Part shown: positions 9,300 to 18,690 of the stretch, piece after piece
Numbering within the stretch: position 1 is the first letter of the stretch
Layout: each line of letters opens with the position of its first letter
NCBI GenBank assembly: GCA_025057595.1
Contig: JANXBK010000005.1
Location: forward strand, 28,849 to 92,848
Direction: 5' to 3'
Source: Thermodesulfovibrio sp.
GTDB lineage: Bacteria > Nitrospirota > Thermodesulfovibrionia > Thermodesulfovibrionales > Thermodesulfovibrionaceae
DNA length: 64,000 bases
Notes under the pieces: generated by a model
Seen by the model: the letters and a program-made list of their open reading frames with translations, nothing else
Databases searched by the model: none
Told to the model about the DNA's origin: nothing
Program-made: the position numbers and the translations under genes

Positions 9300-11792
9300 A
9301 TGAGTATGAGAGAGATTTATCTTGTTGATGGAAGTTGTTTCATCTACAGAGCCTATCACGCTATAAAAGGACTTTCTACCTCGCAGGGAATACCAACAAA
9401 TGCTATTTATGGTTTTACAAGAATGCTTATAAAACTCCTCAAAAAAAGAAAAATTCATTATATAATTATTGCCTTTGATAGCCCGCATCCAACAAAAAGA
9501 CATAAAGTTTATGAACAATATAAAATAACGAGGCCAGAAACACCAAAAGATTTACCAATACAGATAGAGTATATTAAAAAAATAGTTAATGCTTTAGGAA
9601 TAAAAAAAGTAGAGATTCCAGGATATGAAGCTGATGACATAATTGCAACAGTGGTTGATAAACTAACTAAAAATTTTACTCACTCACTTTTTAAACAAAG
9701 TCCTAATGAAGATTTGAAAATTTTTATTGTAACTCTTGACAAAGACGTACTTCAGCTTATTTCAGACAGAGTATTTGTGTACGATCCTTTTACTGAAACT
9801 GTATTTGATATAAAAAAGGTAAGACAAAGATACGGAGTCAATCCAGAAAGATTTGTAGATTATATGGCCTTAGTAGGTGACAGCATTGACAATATTCCTG
9901 GTGTAAAAGGAGTTGGAGAAAAATTAGCGAAAGAACTCTTAGAAAAATATGGCTCCGTTGAAAATATAATAAAATCATTGCCTTATCTTAAGCCTGAAAG
10001 AGTTGCAAAATTGATTAAGGAAGATATGAATTCTCTTAAGCTCAGCAAAGAGCTTGTACTGTTAAGGAAAGATGCACCTTTTGATTTTTCATTAGAAGAT
10101 TTAAAAGTCAGAAACACAGATAAGGCTCAGCTAATTCAAATCTTTAGAGAGTTAGAGTTTAGATCGCTTCTTAAGGAAATATCTCCAAATGAAGCTAAAG
10201 TAGAGCAGTATGAAAAATTTGAAGGAAATAGGGCTGACAAAGTCGCATTAATTTTTTTAGAAGAAAAAGCTTTAATAGGTATTAATAACAAAAACTATGA
10301 ATCTTTCTATAACAACTCTCTCATAGAACTTCTTAATTCAGATAGTTTAAAGATTCTTTATGATGCGAAAGAGGATATTAAAAAACTAAGGAAAAAAGGA
10401 TTAGAAATCAGAGAGCCCTATTTTGACCTAATGGTGGCTGCGTATCTTTTAAATCCTGATAAAGGAAAGTATAGCTTAGAAGATTTAACTATTGAGTATT
10501 TTGGAAAAATCAAACCCAGAGTCCCTCAAACTTACATTGAATTATATGAAATTATTTATAACCTACTGAAAGAAAAGGAAATTGAGAAAGTCTACTTTAA
10601 GATAGAGATGCCACTTATAAAGGTTTTAGCTCATATGGAAGAGGCTGGTATAAAAGTTAATCTATCTAAGTTATTTGAGCTTGAAAAACTTCTGTCCTTT
10701 GAAATTGAAAAAATAAAAGAGAAAATCTACAAACTTGCAGGACTAACTTTCAATATTAACTCTCCGAAACAGCTTGCAGAAGTTCTTTATGATAAAATTG
10801 GATTAAAAAGCAAAAAAAGAGGCAAAAAATCTCGTTCCACAGAAATGGAGGTTTTAGAGGAGCTTTCCAATCAACACGATATAGTTAGAGAAATTATTAA
10901 CTATCGCATTTTAAATAAAGTTTTCACTGGTTATTTACTTCCTCTCAAAGATTATATAAATCCAGAGACCCAAAGAGTACATGCTAAATGGCACCAAACT
11001 GTTGCTGGCACAGGTAGAGTAATAAGTATTGAGCCTAATCTTCAAAATATTCCTATCAAAGGTTACTGGGCTGAACTCTTAAGAGAAGTATTCTCAACTA
11101 AAGAAGGTTATGTCTTTCTGAGTGCTGATTACTCTCAAATAGAGTTAAGAATTCTTGCTCATCTAAGTAAAGATCCCACATTAATTAGAGCTTTTAAAGC
11201 TAATGAAGACATCCACTCCTTTACTGCTTCTCAGATTTTTTCAGTTCCTGTAGAGTCAGTCACAGAAGAACAAAGAAGAGTTGCGAAAACTGTTAATTTT
11301 GGAGTTATTTATGGTATGAGTGCCTTTGGTCTTTCAGAGGCTATAAAAATTCCTTTAGAAGCTGCTCAAGAGTTTATTGATATGTATTTTCTGAGATATC
11401 CTATGGTAAAAAAATTTATTGAGGAAACATTAGATTTTGCAAGAAAAAACAGCTATGTTAAAACACTTTATGGAAGAATTCGTCCCATAGTTAATATAGA
11501 CAGTCCTAATCAAAATATCAGAATACAAGCTGAAAGAGTAGCTATTAATACTGTAGTCCAAGGTTCTGCTGCAGATATAATAAAAATTGCTATGATAAGA
11601 ATATATAATGAGATTAAAAAAGAAAACCTTGATGCAGAAATAATTCTTCAGATTCACGACGAAATAGTTCTTGAAGTTAGAGAGGAGATTTTAGATAAAG
11701 TAAAAAAGATTGTAACAGAGAAGATGCAAAATTTTGATCTTTCTGTCCCCTTAAAAATTAATATTTCATACGGTAAAACTTTAAATCTATAA
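9300..11792 (+). CDS. polA: DNA polymerase I
   Basis: N-terminal 5'-3' exonuclease (GYEADDIIATV), polymerase motifs DYSQIELRILAHLS, RRVAKTVNFGVIYGMSAFGL, QIHDEIVLEV; possible in-frame start at 9306. Confidence 0.98.
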   Translation: MSMREIYLVDGSCFIYRAYHAIKGLSTSQGIPTNAIYGFTRMLIKLLKKRKIHYIIIAFDSPHPTKRHKVYEQYKITRPETPKDLPIQIEYIKKIVNALGIKKVEIPGYEADDIIATVVDKLTKNFTHSLFKQSPNEDLKIFIVTLDKDVLQLISDRVFVYDPFTETVFDIKKVRQRYGVNPERFVDYMALVGDSIDNIPGVKGVGEKLAKELLEKYGSVENIIKSLPYLKPERVAKLIKEDMNSLKLSKELVLLRKDAPFDFSLEDLKVRNTDKAQLIQIFRELEFRSLLKEISPNEAKVEQYEKFEGNRADKVALIFLEEKALIGINNKNYESFYNNSLIELLNSDSLKILYDAKEDIKKLRKKGLEIREPYFDLMVAAYLLNPDKGKYSLEDLTIEYFGKIKPRVPQTYIELYEIIYNLLKEKEIEKVYFKIEMPLIKVLAHMEEAGIKVNLSKLFELEKLLSFEIEKIKEKIYKLAGLTFNINSPKQLAEVLYDKIGLKSKKRGKKSRSTEMEVLEELSNQHDIVREIINYRILNKVFTGYLLPLKDYINPETQRVHAKWHQTVAGTGRVISIEPNLQNIPIKGYWAELLREVFSTKEGYVFLSADYSQIELRILAHLSKDPTLIRAFKANEDIHSFTASQIFSVPVESVTEEQRRVAKTVNFGVIYGMSAFGLSEAIKIPLEAAQEFIDMYFLRYPMVKKFIEETLDFARKNSYVKTLYGRIRPIVNIDSPNQNIRIQAERVAINTVVQGSAADIIKIAMIRIYNEIKKENLDAEIILQIHDEIVLEVREEILDKVKKIVTEKMQNFDLSVPLKINISYGKTLNL

Positions 11793-12752
11793 AGTTATCT
11801 TTGTAACTCTGTCAAACAAATGTATTGTATCTACAAATCTTACAACTCGCTGGCGTGACTCTATAACTAAAGAGTGTGTTCTTGCTCCGCCACCAAAAAA
11901 TCTAACTCCATTAAGTAAATCGCCTTTTGTAACTCCTGTGGCAACAAAGATTATATCATCGCTTGGAACAAGATCATCAAGAGTATAAACTTTATCCTCA
12001 CTTATATCCATTCCGTATTTTATAGCCCTCCTTTTTTCTTCCTCGTGTCTCCATCGCATTCTTGCCTGCATCTCGCCCCCAAGACATTTAACAGCAGCTG
12101 CAGAAAGCACTCCTTCAGGAGCTCCACCAATTCCCATTAAGGCATGAATACCTGTACCTTCAACTGTTGCTGCAATTGCTGGTGTGATGTCTCCATCTGA
12201 AATAAGCTTTATTCTTGCCCCTACTCTGCGAATCTCTTTAATCAACTCTTCATGACGAGGTCTATCTAAAACCACAACTACAAGATCGTCAATATCTCTA
12301 CCCAATGCCTTTGCCAAAGCCTCAAGATTTTCTTTCACAGATTTTCTTATATCAACCATTCCCTTTGCCTGAGGCCTTACAACAAGTTTTTCCATATATG
12401 TATCAGGACAGTAAAGAATACCATTTTTTTCTGTTACTGCCATAACTGTTAATGCATTGGGCATTCCTGTTGCACAAAGATTTGTACCCTCAAGAGGATC
12501 AACAGCTATGTCTACCTCAGGACCTGTTCCATCTCCAACTTCTTCACCAATATAAAGCATTGGTGCCTCATCTCTTTCACCTTCACCTATTACGACTCTA
12601 CCTCTAATTGGTAAATCATTTAAAGCCTTACGCATTGCTGTAACTGCAGCTTGATCTGCTTCTTTTCTGTCTCCTTTACCCATCAGTTTTGCTGCCTCAA
12701 TAGCTGCAAACTCACATACCCTCAGTATAAATGGTGTTAAGTTAAAGTTCAT
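11787..12752 (-). CDS. glpX: Class II fructose-1,6-bisphosphatase
   Basis: GEGERDEAPMLYIGEEVG, DPLEGTN, GIGGAPEGVLSAAA. Confidence 0.97.
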   Translation of the reverse strand: MNFNLTPFILRVCEFAAIEAAKLMGKGDRKEADQAAVTAMRKALNDLPIRGRVVIGEGERDEAPMLYIGEEVGDGTGPEVDIAVDPLEGTNLCATGMPNALTVMAVTEKNGILYCPDTYMEKLVVRPQAKGMVDIRKSVKENLEALAKALGRDIDDLVVVVLDRPRHEELIKEIRRVGARIKLISDGDITPAIAATVEGTGIHALMGIGGAPEGVLSAAAVKCLGGEMQARMRWRHEEEKRRAIKYGMDISEDKVYTLDDLVPSDDIIFVATGVTKGDLLNGVRFFGGGARTHSLVIESRQRVVRFVDTIHLFDRVTKITL

Positions 12753-12762
12753 TATAATCTCC

Positions 12763-12927
12763 TTAAGACTTTTTAGATGTTATTGAGTAAAATCCTGTAA
12801 TAACTTTCTTAACTTTTTGAGATTTACATTTGGGACATCTAACTTTCGTTTTTTCCATCTCGTTTACACTCATTTTCTTTGTAAAAGTCTCATTGCATTT
12901 TTGGCATTGAAACTCATAAATTGGCAT
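12763..12927 (-). CDS. FmdB-family small zinc-ribbon protein (54 aa)
   Basis: Translated by hand: MPIYEFQCQKCNETFTKKMSVNEMEKTKVRCPKCKSQKVKKVITGFYSITSKKS*; MPIYEF + two CxxC pairs; GGAGG upstream; below the ORF-track size cut-off. Confidence 0.88.
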   Translation of the reverse strand: MPIYEFQCQKCNETFTKKMSVNEMEKTKVRCPKCKSQKVKKVITGFYSITSKKS

Positions 12928-12952
12928 AAACCCACCTCCTCAAATAATAATT

Positions 12953-13000
12953 AATTTTATTTTAATAATTAATAATAATCAATTTTATTTTAATAATTAA
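12953..13000. repeat. Two 20-bp direct repeats AATTTTATTTTAATAATTAA, 8 bp apart
   Basis: Identical copies at 12953-12972 and 12981-13000 (period 28) in the fmdB-like/pseudogene intergenic region; low complexity. Confidence 0.85.
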
Positions 13001-13889
13001 ACCTTATCTTCATCTACAAGAACTTCTACAAGTACATCAATTGGGCTTGTCCCATTTTTATCAGCAATCTCTCTTAAAGTATCCTTCTCGTTTGCGATAA
13101 TTCCTTTGTTTTTAAGTTTTTTAAGAATTGTCTGAACTTCAAGTTTGTTTTCTTTACATATTTGTTTAAGAGTCTTTTTCCCCAATCCCTTTCCCTCAAA
13201 CTCTCTTATAATTTCATCTTTTGTCCATTTTGAGCTTTTCACTTTTTGTTGTTTTTTTCTTCAATTGCGGTAGTTTTACCTTCAAGAGGTTTGAGAATTT
13301 GATAAATTTGCATTGGGCTCATATCATTTTTCTTAGCAATGAGTCCAAAGTTTCCTTCGGTGAAGCAAGCTTTATATTCTTCTGCCTAAGTGCTTCTATT
13401 GCTTGCTGTAAATCTATTTGTCTTCTCTTTGAAAACTCTTCCAAAGAAAGTAATTCTGCGTGTCCAAATGGTGGCTCATACTCTGGAGATTTTACCCATA
13501 AACTTTTAAGATAATCGCTCAGTTCAATTATCAAACTATAGGGAGAAAATGGTTTCAAGGAACCAATAAAACTTAAAATCAAAAAGATACTAATAATTGC
13601 CAACTCCTTTTTAAGATTTATAGCTTTTTGACTTTGCTATAGATATAATTCAATAGTACATTCCAGTTGTAGTAAATATGGAAAAATGCAGTAATCATAA
13701 AGATTACACAGAAAATTATGTGAAGATTGATCCAGTCAGTTTTTGTTAAACTAAGAAATTTCCAGTTTGTCCAATAGGCAATTCAACCTGGAGGTGTAAA
13801 ATAAAGAACAATACCTGACAAAAAGCAAAAACAAATGAAAAGGCTGTAAGTAAACTTATAAATCCTCTAAAATTAATGATTTTTCTCAT
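12997..13889 (-). pseudogene. Disrupted DUF4405-type membrane protein gene
   Basis: Pieces across frames: MRKIINFRGFISLLTAFSFVF / LSGIVLYFTPPG*IAYWTNWKFLSLTKTDWINLHIIFCVIFMITAFFHIYYNWNVLLNYIYSKVK / KAINLKKELAIISIFLILSFIGSLKPFSPYS...ASPKET / GLIAKKNDMSPMQIYQILKPLEGKTTAIEEKNNKK / VKSSKWTKDEIIREFEGKGLGKKTLKQICKENK...; four frameshifts plus a TGA at 13783-13785. Confidence 0.85.
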
Positions 13890-13902
13890 TTTCCCTCCTT
13901 CT

Positions 13903-14577
13903 CTAAATTATTCCCTTCTCCTTCATACTGAAATATTCTCCACTTCCTATAATGATATGGTCTAAAAGATTAATCTCAAGTATCTCTGAAGCCTTTTTAA
14001 GTTTCTTTGTTATCGCTATATCCTGTTCACTTGGAGTCGAGTCCCCGCTTGGATGATTATGAACCAAAATTAAAGCATAGGCAGACTCTTTTACTGCTTC
14101 TTTAAATATCTCTCTTGGATGCACTAATGCCTGATTTAGAATTCCTTCTGACACCCTAACTTCTTTAATTAATTTAAGCTTTGTATCAAGTAAAAGAGTG
14201 ATAAACACTTCTTTTTTTAAACTGCTTAATTTTGGAAAAAAGTAGTTATAGACAGTTTGAGCTGAGTTAAAAATTTGTTCTGTAGCTGTTTCAGCAAGAA
14301 CTCTTTTCCCTAACTCAAAAGCTGCTTTTATTTGAGCAACCTTAGCAATTCCGAGTCCTTTAAATGATTTTAATTCATTAATAGATGCTTCCCTTAATCC
14401 CTTTAATCCACCAAATTTATCAAGTAGTTCAATAGCTGCCTCTAAAACATTTTTATTGTTTACACCTGTTGAAAGTATTATTGCAAGAAGCTGTGCATCT
14501 GAAAGACTTTCAGGTCCAAACTTAATTAGTCGCTCTCTCGGTCTTTCATCTTTAGGCCAACTTTTAATCTTTTTCAT
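13903..14577 (-). CDS. radC: RadC family protein (JAB/MPN domain)
   Basis: RPRERLIKFG, LILVHNHPSGDSTPSEQDI (JAMM motif). Confidence 0.95.
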   Translation of the reverse strand: MKKIKSWPKDERPRERLIKFGPESLSDAQLLAIILSTGVNNKNVLEAAIELLDKFGGLKGLREASINELKSFKGLGIAKVAQIKAAFELGKRVLAETATEQIFNSAQTVYNYFFPKLSSLKKEVFITLLLDTKLKLIKEVRVSEGILNQALVHPREIFKEAVKESAYALILVHNHPSGDSTPSEQDIAITKKLKKASEILEINLLDHIIIGSGEYFSMKEKGII

Positions 14578-16439
14578 TTTATCCCAGAGCCAGGCTCAAC
14601 CTCTCTGTCAACAGTTAAAATAGAAACAGCTCCATCAGCGTCAGTTGCGGCAAGAAGCATTCCTTCTGAGACAATCCCCATAAGTTTAGTTGGTTTCAGA
14701 TTAGACACTACCACTATATATTTGCCAATTAGCTCTTGAGGTTTATAGTATTTGCCAATTCCTGCTACAATCTGCCTTTGCTCACCTATATCAACGATAA
14801 GTTTAATAAGTTTTTCAGAGCCTTTAACAGCTTCAGCTGATACTACTCTACCTACTTTAAGTTTAATCTTTGAAAACTCTTCAATACTTATAAGGTCTTG
14901 CAACTTTTCCTCTGTCTTTTCCTTTTTTAATTCAATTCTTGGAAAAATCTGCTCAACTACCTCTGTTTTAAGCTCTTTAAAATCTATTCTCCAACTAAGC
15001 ATTCTCTCATCAATACTGTAGGAGGAAAGGCCTAAGGCTTTCCAGATTTTAGTGGTTCTGTCAGGCATAAAAACAGACAAGAACACTGTAATAACTCTTA
15101 TTGCATTCCAAATATTGAATAAAACTAGCGGTAAAGTTTCTGGTGAGTATTTTGCAAGCTTCCATGGCTCGGTTTTTGCAATATAGTTATTCGTTAAATT
15201 AATTGCTTCCCAAATTTTATCAAGTATTATGTTAAACTTGAATTCATCCCAGAGTGCTTCATTGTCTATTTGAGAGATTAGAGAGTTAAAGCTCTTGACA
15301 AACTCATCCTCAATAAAAGTGGGAATTACCCTTCCATTTAAAAATTTCTCATTCATAACGAGAAATCTATTAACTAAGTTGCCAAGATCATTTGCTAAGT
15401 CAGTGTTTATTCTTCTTACTAAAGCCTCCTCTGAAAAGTCTCCATCAAGACCGAAAGAGACTTCTCTGAAGAGAAAGTATCTGAAGGCATCAACTCCAAA
15501 TTTTTTAATAACTTCAAAGGGATCTACAACATTACCTAAAGATTTAGACATCTTGGCTCCTTTAACTGTCCACCATCCATGAGCAAATATATTTTTAGGA
15601 AGTGGAAGCCCGCAAGCCATAAGTATTGTTGACCAATAAATAGCATGTGTCATAAGGATATCTTTACCTATTAAATGATGATCAGGAGGCCACCACTCAC
15701 TATCAGTGGAAGCAAGATATCTTAAAGCTGAATAGTAATTTAGCAGAGCATCAAACCATACATAGGTTGTATAGTTTTCATCAAAGGGAAGAGGAATCCC
15801 CCAACTAAGACGATGCTTAGGTCTTGAAATACAAAGATCTCCTAAAGGCTTACTCTTTAAAAAGGATAAAACTTCATTTTTTCTTGACTCTGGAAGAATA
15901 TAAAAAGGATTCTCTTCAATATATCTTATAAGAGAAGTTTGATATTTAGACATAAGAAAAAAGTAGTTTTCCTCTTCTATATATTCAACTTCTCTTCCAC
16001 AGTCAGGGCATCTGCCTTCAATCAAATCTTTTTCTGTCCAAAATCTCTCACAGGGAATACAATACATTCCCTTGTAAACTCTTTTTTCAATCTCACCTTT
16101 TTGATAAAGCATCATAAGAATCTCTCTTACCACTTCCATATGCTGCTTATCTGTGGTTCTTATAAAAGCATCATTACTTATATTTAAAGCTTTCCATAGA
16201 GATTTAAAGTTTTCCACCATTATATCTGCATGCTCTTTTGGCTGTCTGCCTCTCTCAGTTGCTGCTTTCTCTATCTTCTGTCCATGCTCATCAGTGCCTG
16301 TTAAAAAGAAAACTTTATATCCTTTCAGTCTTTTATATCTTGCAAGTATGTCTGCAGCTATGGTTGTATAGGCATGACCAATATGAGGAACATCATTCAC
16401 ATAGTAGATTGGTGTAGTAATATAGAATCCTTTAGTCAC
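14574..16439 (-). CDS. metG: Methionyl-tRNA synthetase with C-terminal tRNA-binding domain
   Basis: TTPIYYVNDVPHIGHAYTT (HIGH), KMSKS, zinc CxxC pairs, C-terminal EMAP-like domain. Confidence 0.98.
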   Translation of the reverse strand: MTKGFYITTPIYYVNDVPHIGHAYTTIAADILARYKRLKGYKVFFLTGTDEHGQKIEKAATERGRQPKEHADIMVENFKSLWKALNISNDAFIRTTDKQHMEVVREILMMLYQKGEIEKRVYKGMYCIPCERFWTEKDLIEGRCPDCGREVEYIEEENYFFLMSKYQTSLIRYIEENPFYILPESRKNEVLSFLKSKPLGDLCISRPKHRLSWGIPLPFDENYTTYVWFDALLNYYSALRYLASTDSEWWPPDHHLIGKDILMTHAIYWSTILMACGLPLPKNIFAHGWWTVKGAKMSKSLGNVVDPFEVIKKFGVDAFRYFLFREVSFGLDGDFSEEALVRRINTDLANDLGNLVNRFLVMNEKFLNGRVIPTFIEDEFVKSFNSLISQIDNEALWDEFKFNIILDKIWEAINLTNNYIAKTEPWKLAKYSPETLPLVLFNIWNAIRVITVFLSVFMPDRTTKIWKALGLSSYSIDERMLSWRIDFKELKTEVVEQIFPRIELKKEKTEEKLQDLISIEEFSKIKLKVGRVVSAEAVKGSEKLIKLIVDIGEQRQIVAGIGKYYKPQELIGKYIVVVSNLKPTKLMGIVSEGMLLAATDADGAVSILTVDREVEPGSGIK

Positions 16440-17181
16440 TTTCTTCCTCCTTCTTTTCCTCTTCTAAATCAGTTAGAACTTTATTTAGAAAAGATATCTT
16501 TTTGATTTCAGGCTCCTTTTCTTCTTCCTGAATCTCTTCATCTTGAATTACTTCCTCAATTTCAGCATAGTATTCGTATCTGAGACAGCATTTAAGTCTT
16601 CCACATATACCAGAAAGTTTTGAGACATTCATAACAACTTCTTGCTCCTTAGCCATTCTTAAAGAAATGGGTTGAAAAAAACTTATAATCTCCTTACAGC
16701 ATACCTCCATACCACAAACTCCAACACCTCCTAAAAATTTAGCTTGATCTCTCACTCCTATCTGTCTCATTTCTATTCTTGTTTTATATTTTGCTGCTAA
16801 ATCTTTTACTAACTCACGAAAATCTATTCTTCCTTCAGCTGTAAAGTAAAATATAATTCTTTTTCGGTCCAATGTTGCCTCAACAACAAGAAGTTTCATA
16901 GGAAGTTGTCTTTTTTTAATTCTTTCAAGACAAAAATCAAAAGCCTCTTCTTCAAGAAGTAAATTTTTATTAAATACTTCAATATCCTCAACAGTTGCCT
17001 TTCTAACTATGGATTTCGCTACTGGAATGCTGTCTTCCCTAATTCTTAAAACATCTCCTACAGAAAGACCAAAATCTCCCTCTACCACAACTTTATCTCC
17101 TTCAGCTATATCTTCGGTATCACAAAGATATCTGTAAACTTTACCAAAAGGTCTTAATTTTACATAGGCGATTTTATGCAT
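16432..17181 (-). CDS. ricT: PSP1/RicT-like domain protein
   Basis: FLGGVGVCGMEVCCKEII, LSGICGRLKCCLRYEYYAE; located with holB/tmk; acidic C-terminal tail. Confidence 0.9.
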   Translation of the reverse strand: MHKIAYVKLRPFGKVYRYLCDTEDIAEGDKVVVEGDFGLSVGDVLRIREDSIPVAKSIVRKATVEDIEVFNKNLLLEEEAFDFCLERIKKRQLPMKLLVVEATLDRKRIIFYFTAEGRIDFRELVKDLAAKYKTRIEMRQIGVRDQAKFLGGVGVCGMEVCCKEIISFFQPISLRMAKEQEVVMNVSKLSGICGRLKCCLRYEYYAEIEEVIQDEEIQEEEKEPEIKKISFLNKVLTDLEEEKKEEESD

Positions 17182-18085
17182 AAACTCTCCTTAAGATTTC
17201 TTCAGTATAGTTTAAAACTATTGATTTATTTAAATTCAAATCTATATTTTTACGTATATTTTGAAGCTCATCATAGATCGTATATAGTTTTTCTAAAGTA
17301 ACCTCCTCTTTTATTTTAAGATTATTTGGTAAAATCTTGCAGGAACTATCCAAAAGTTTTTGACATATTGCATCTCTTAGAAAAACCGTCAAAAGATCTA
17401 TCCACCATTTTGCCTCTTCATTATCTTTAAAAGTATTAACTTTTTCTTTCTTTTGAATAATATTTTTGATCTCCTCAACTGTTTCAATAATATTCATAGA
17501 TTTTATTATCCCTGGTCTTCCCATAGCAAGTTTAAAAACTAAAGAGTTTTGCTCTTCTGGAAAGAGTTTTTTTATTGCAGGATTTGATAAGGGATTAAAA
17601 TTAACTTTAAAACATCTTGAAACAACTGGCTCTGGTAGTTTACTTATATTCTCACAAGTGAGAATTAAAACTGTATTTTGAGGCGGTTCCTCTAAAGTTT
17701 TAAGAAGAGCATTAGCTGCTGCCAGATTCATCTTATGAGACTCCCTTATAATAACCACTTTGTATTTTGCTTCAAGTCTACTTAAGAAAACAAACTCTTC
17801 AACTTCTCTTACACTGCTTATTGAAATAGTATCCTTTTCGGCTGATATTACTTTTACGTCTGGATGAATGCCTAACTCAATCTTTTTGCAGGATTGACAT
17901 ACATCACAGCAGTCACCTTCGGCTTCAAGACAATTTAAGGCTTTTGCATAGGTTAAAGCTACAGTTGTTTTACCAATATAAGGCTCTCCTGTAAACAAAA
18001 AAGCAGAAGGTATTCTTTTTGTTATTAATGTTCCCTTAAGAAGCTTTACTGCTTTATCCTGTGATACTATTTTTTCAAAACCCAT
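17174..18085 (-). CDS. holB: DNA polymerase III delta' subunit
   Basis: GEPYIGKTTVALTYAKALNC, C-x8-C-x2-C-x2-C zinc site, NALLKTLEEPPQNTVLIL. Confidence 0.93.
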   Translation of the reverse strand: MGFEKIVSQDKAVKLLKGTLITKRIPSAFLFTGEPYIGKTTVALTYAKALNCLEAEGDCCDVCQSCKKIELGIHPDVKVISAEKDTISISSVREVEEFVFLSRLEAKYKVVIIRESHKMNLAAANALLKTLEEPPQNTVLILTCENISKLPEPVVSRCFKVNFNPLSNPAIKKLFPEEQNSLVFKLAMGRPGIIKSMNIIETVEEIKNIIQKKEKVNTFKDNEEAKWWIDLLTVFLRDAICQKLLDSSCKILPNNLKIKEEVTLEKLYTIYDELQNIRKNIDLNLNKSIVLNYTEEILRRVYA

Positions 18086-18690
18086 AATATGTGTCTGTAT
18101 ATCTCTTCATTTATCTCATCAAAATCTTTAGTGGCATCAACTACTATAAATCTTTTGGGATCAAACTTAGCTATCTCTAAATATCCTTGCCTTACTCTTT
18201 CATGAAATGCTAAATTTTCAAGTTCAAAACGATCTTTTTTATTTATTTTTTCATTTCTTTTAAGCCCCTCTGCAGCTGGTAAGTCAAGAAGAACCGTTAA
18301 ATCTGGTTTAAAACTTCCTAGAAGGGTTTCATTTAACTTTAAAATTAACTGAAGTGATAATCCTCTTCCATAACCTTGATAAGCAACAGTGGAGTCTGTA
18401 AATCTATCACATATTACTGTAAATCCATCCATAAGATAGGATTTTATCTTTTCCTCAATATGTTGAACTCTGTCTGCAAAATAAAGCAAAAGTTCACATG
18501 TTGAATTTATTTGTACTGAGGGATCAAGAAGTATATTACGAATTAGGCTACCTACTTTTGTATCCCCTGGCTCATAGGTATAAATAGCCTTAAATCCTTC
18601 ATTTTTTAACCTTTCCGTGATCAGTTTTGCTTGAGTAGTTTTTCCAGAGCCTTCTATACCTTCAAAGGTTATAAAAATACCTCTATCCAT
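18067..18690 (-). CDS. tmk: Thymidylate kinase
   Basis: FEGIEGSGKTTQ, CDRFTDSTVAYQGYGRGL. Confidence 0.97.
   Translation of the reverse strand: MDRGIFITFEGIEGSGKTTQAKLITERLKNEGFKAIYTYEPGDTKVGSLIRNILLDPSVQINSTCELLLYFADRVQHIEEKIKSYLMDGFTVICDRFTDSTVAYQGYGRGLSLQLILKLNETLLGSFKPDLTVLLDLPAAEGLKRNEKINKKDRFELENLAFHERVRQGYLEIAKFDPKRFIVVDATKDFDEINEEIYRHILWVLKK

Noticed and set aside
13783-13785. TGA in the DUF4405-like gene as selenocysteine
   Set aside because: Position corresponds to a non-catalytic Arg-like site in PPG-x-IAYWTNW, no SECIS-like element seen, and other frameshifts in the same gene indicate decay
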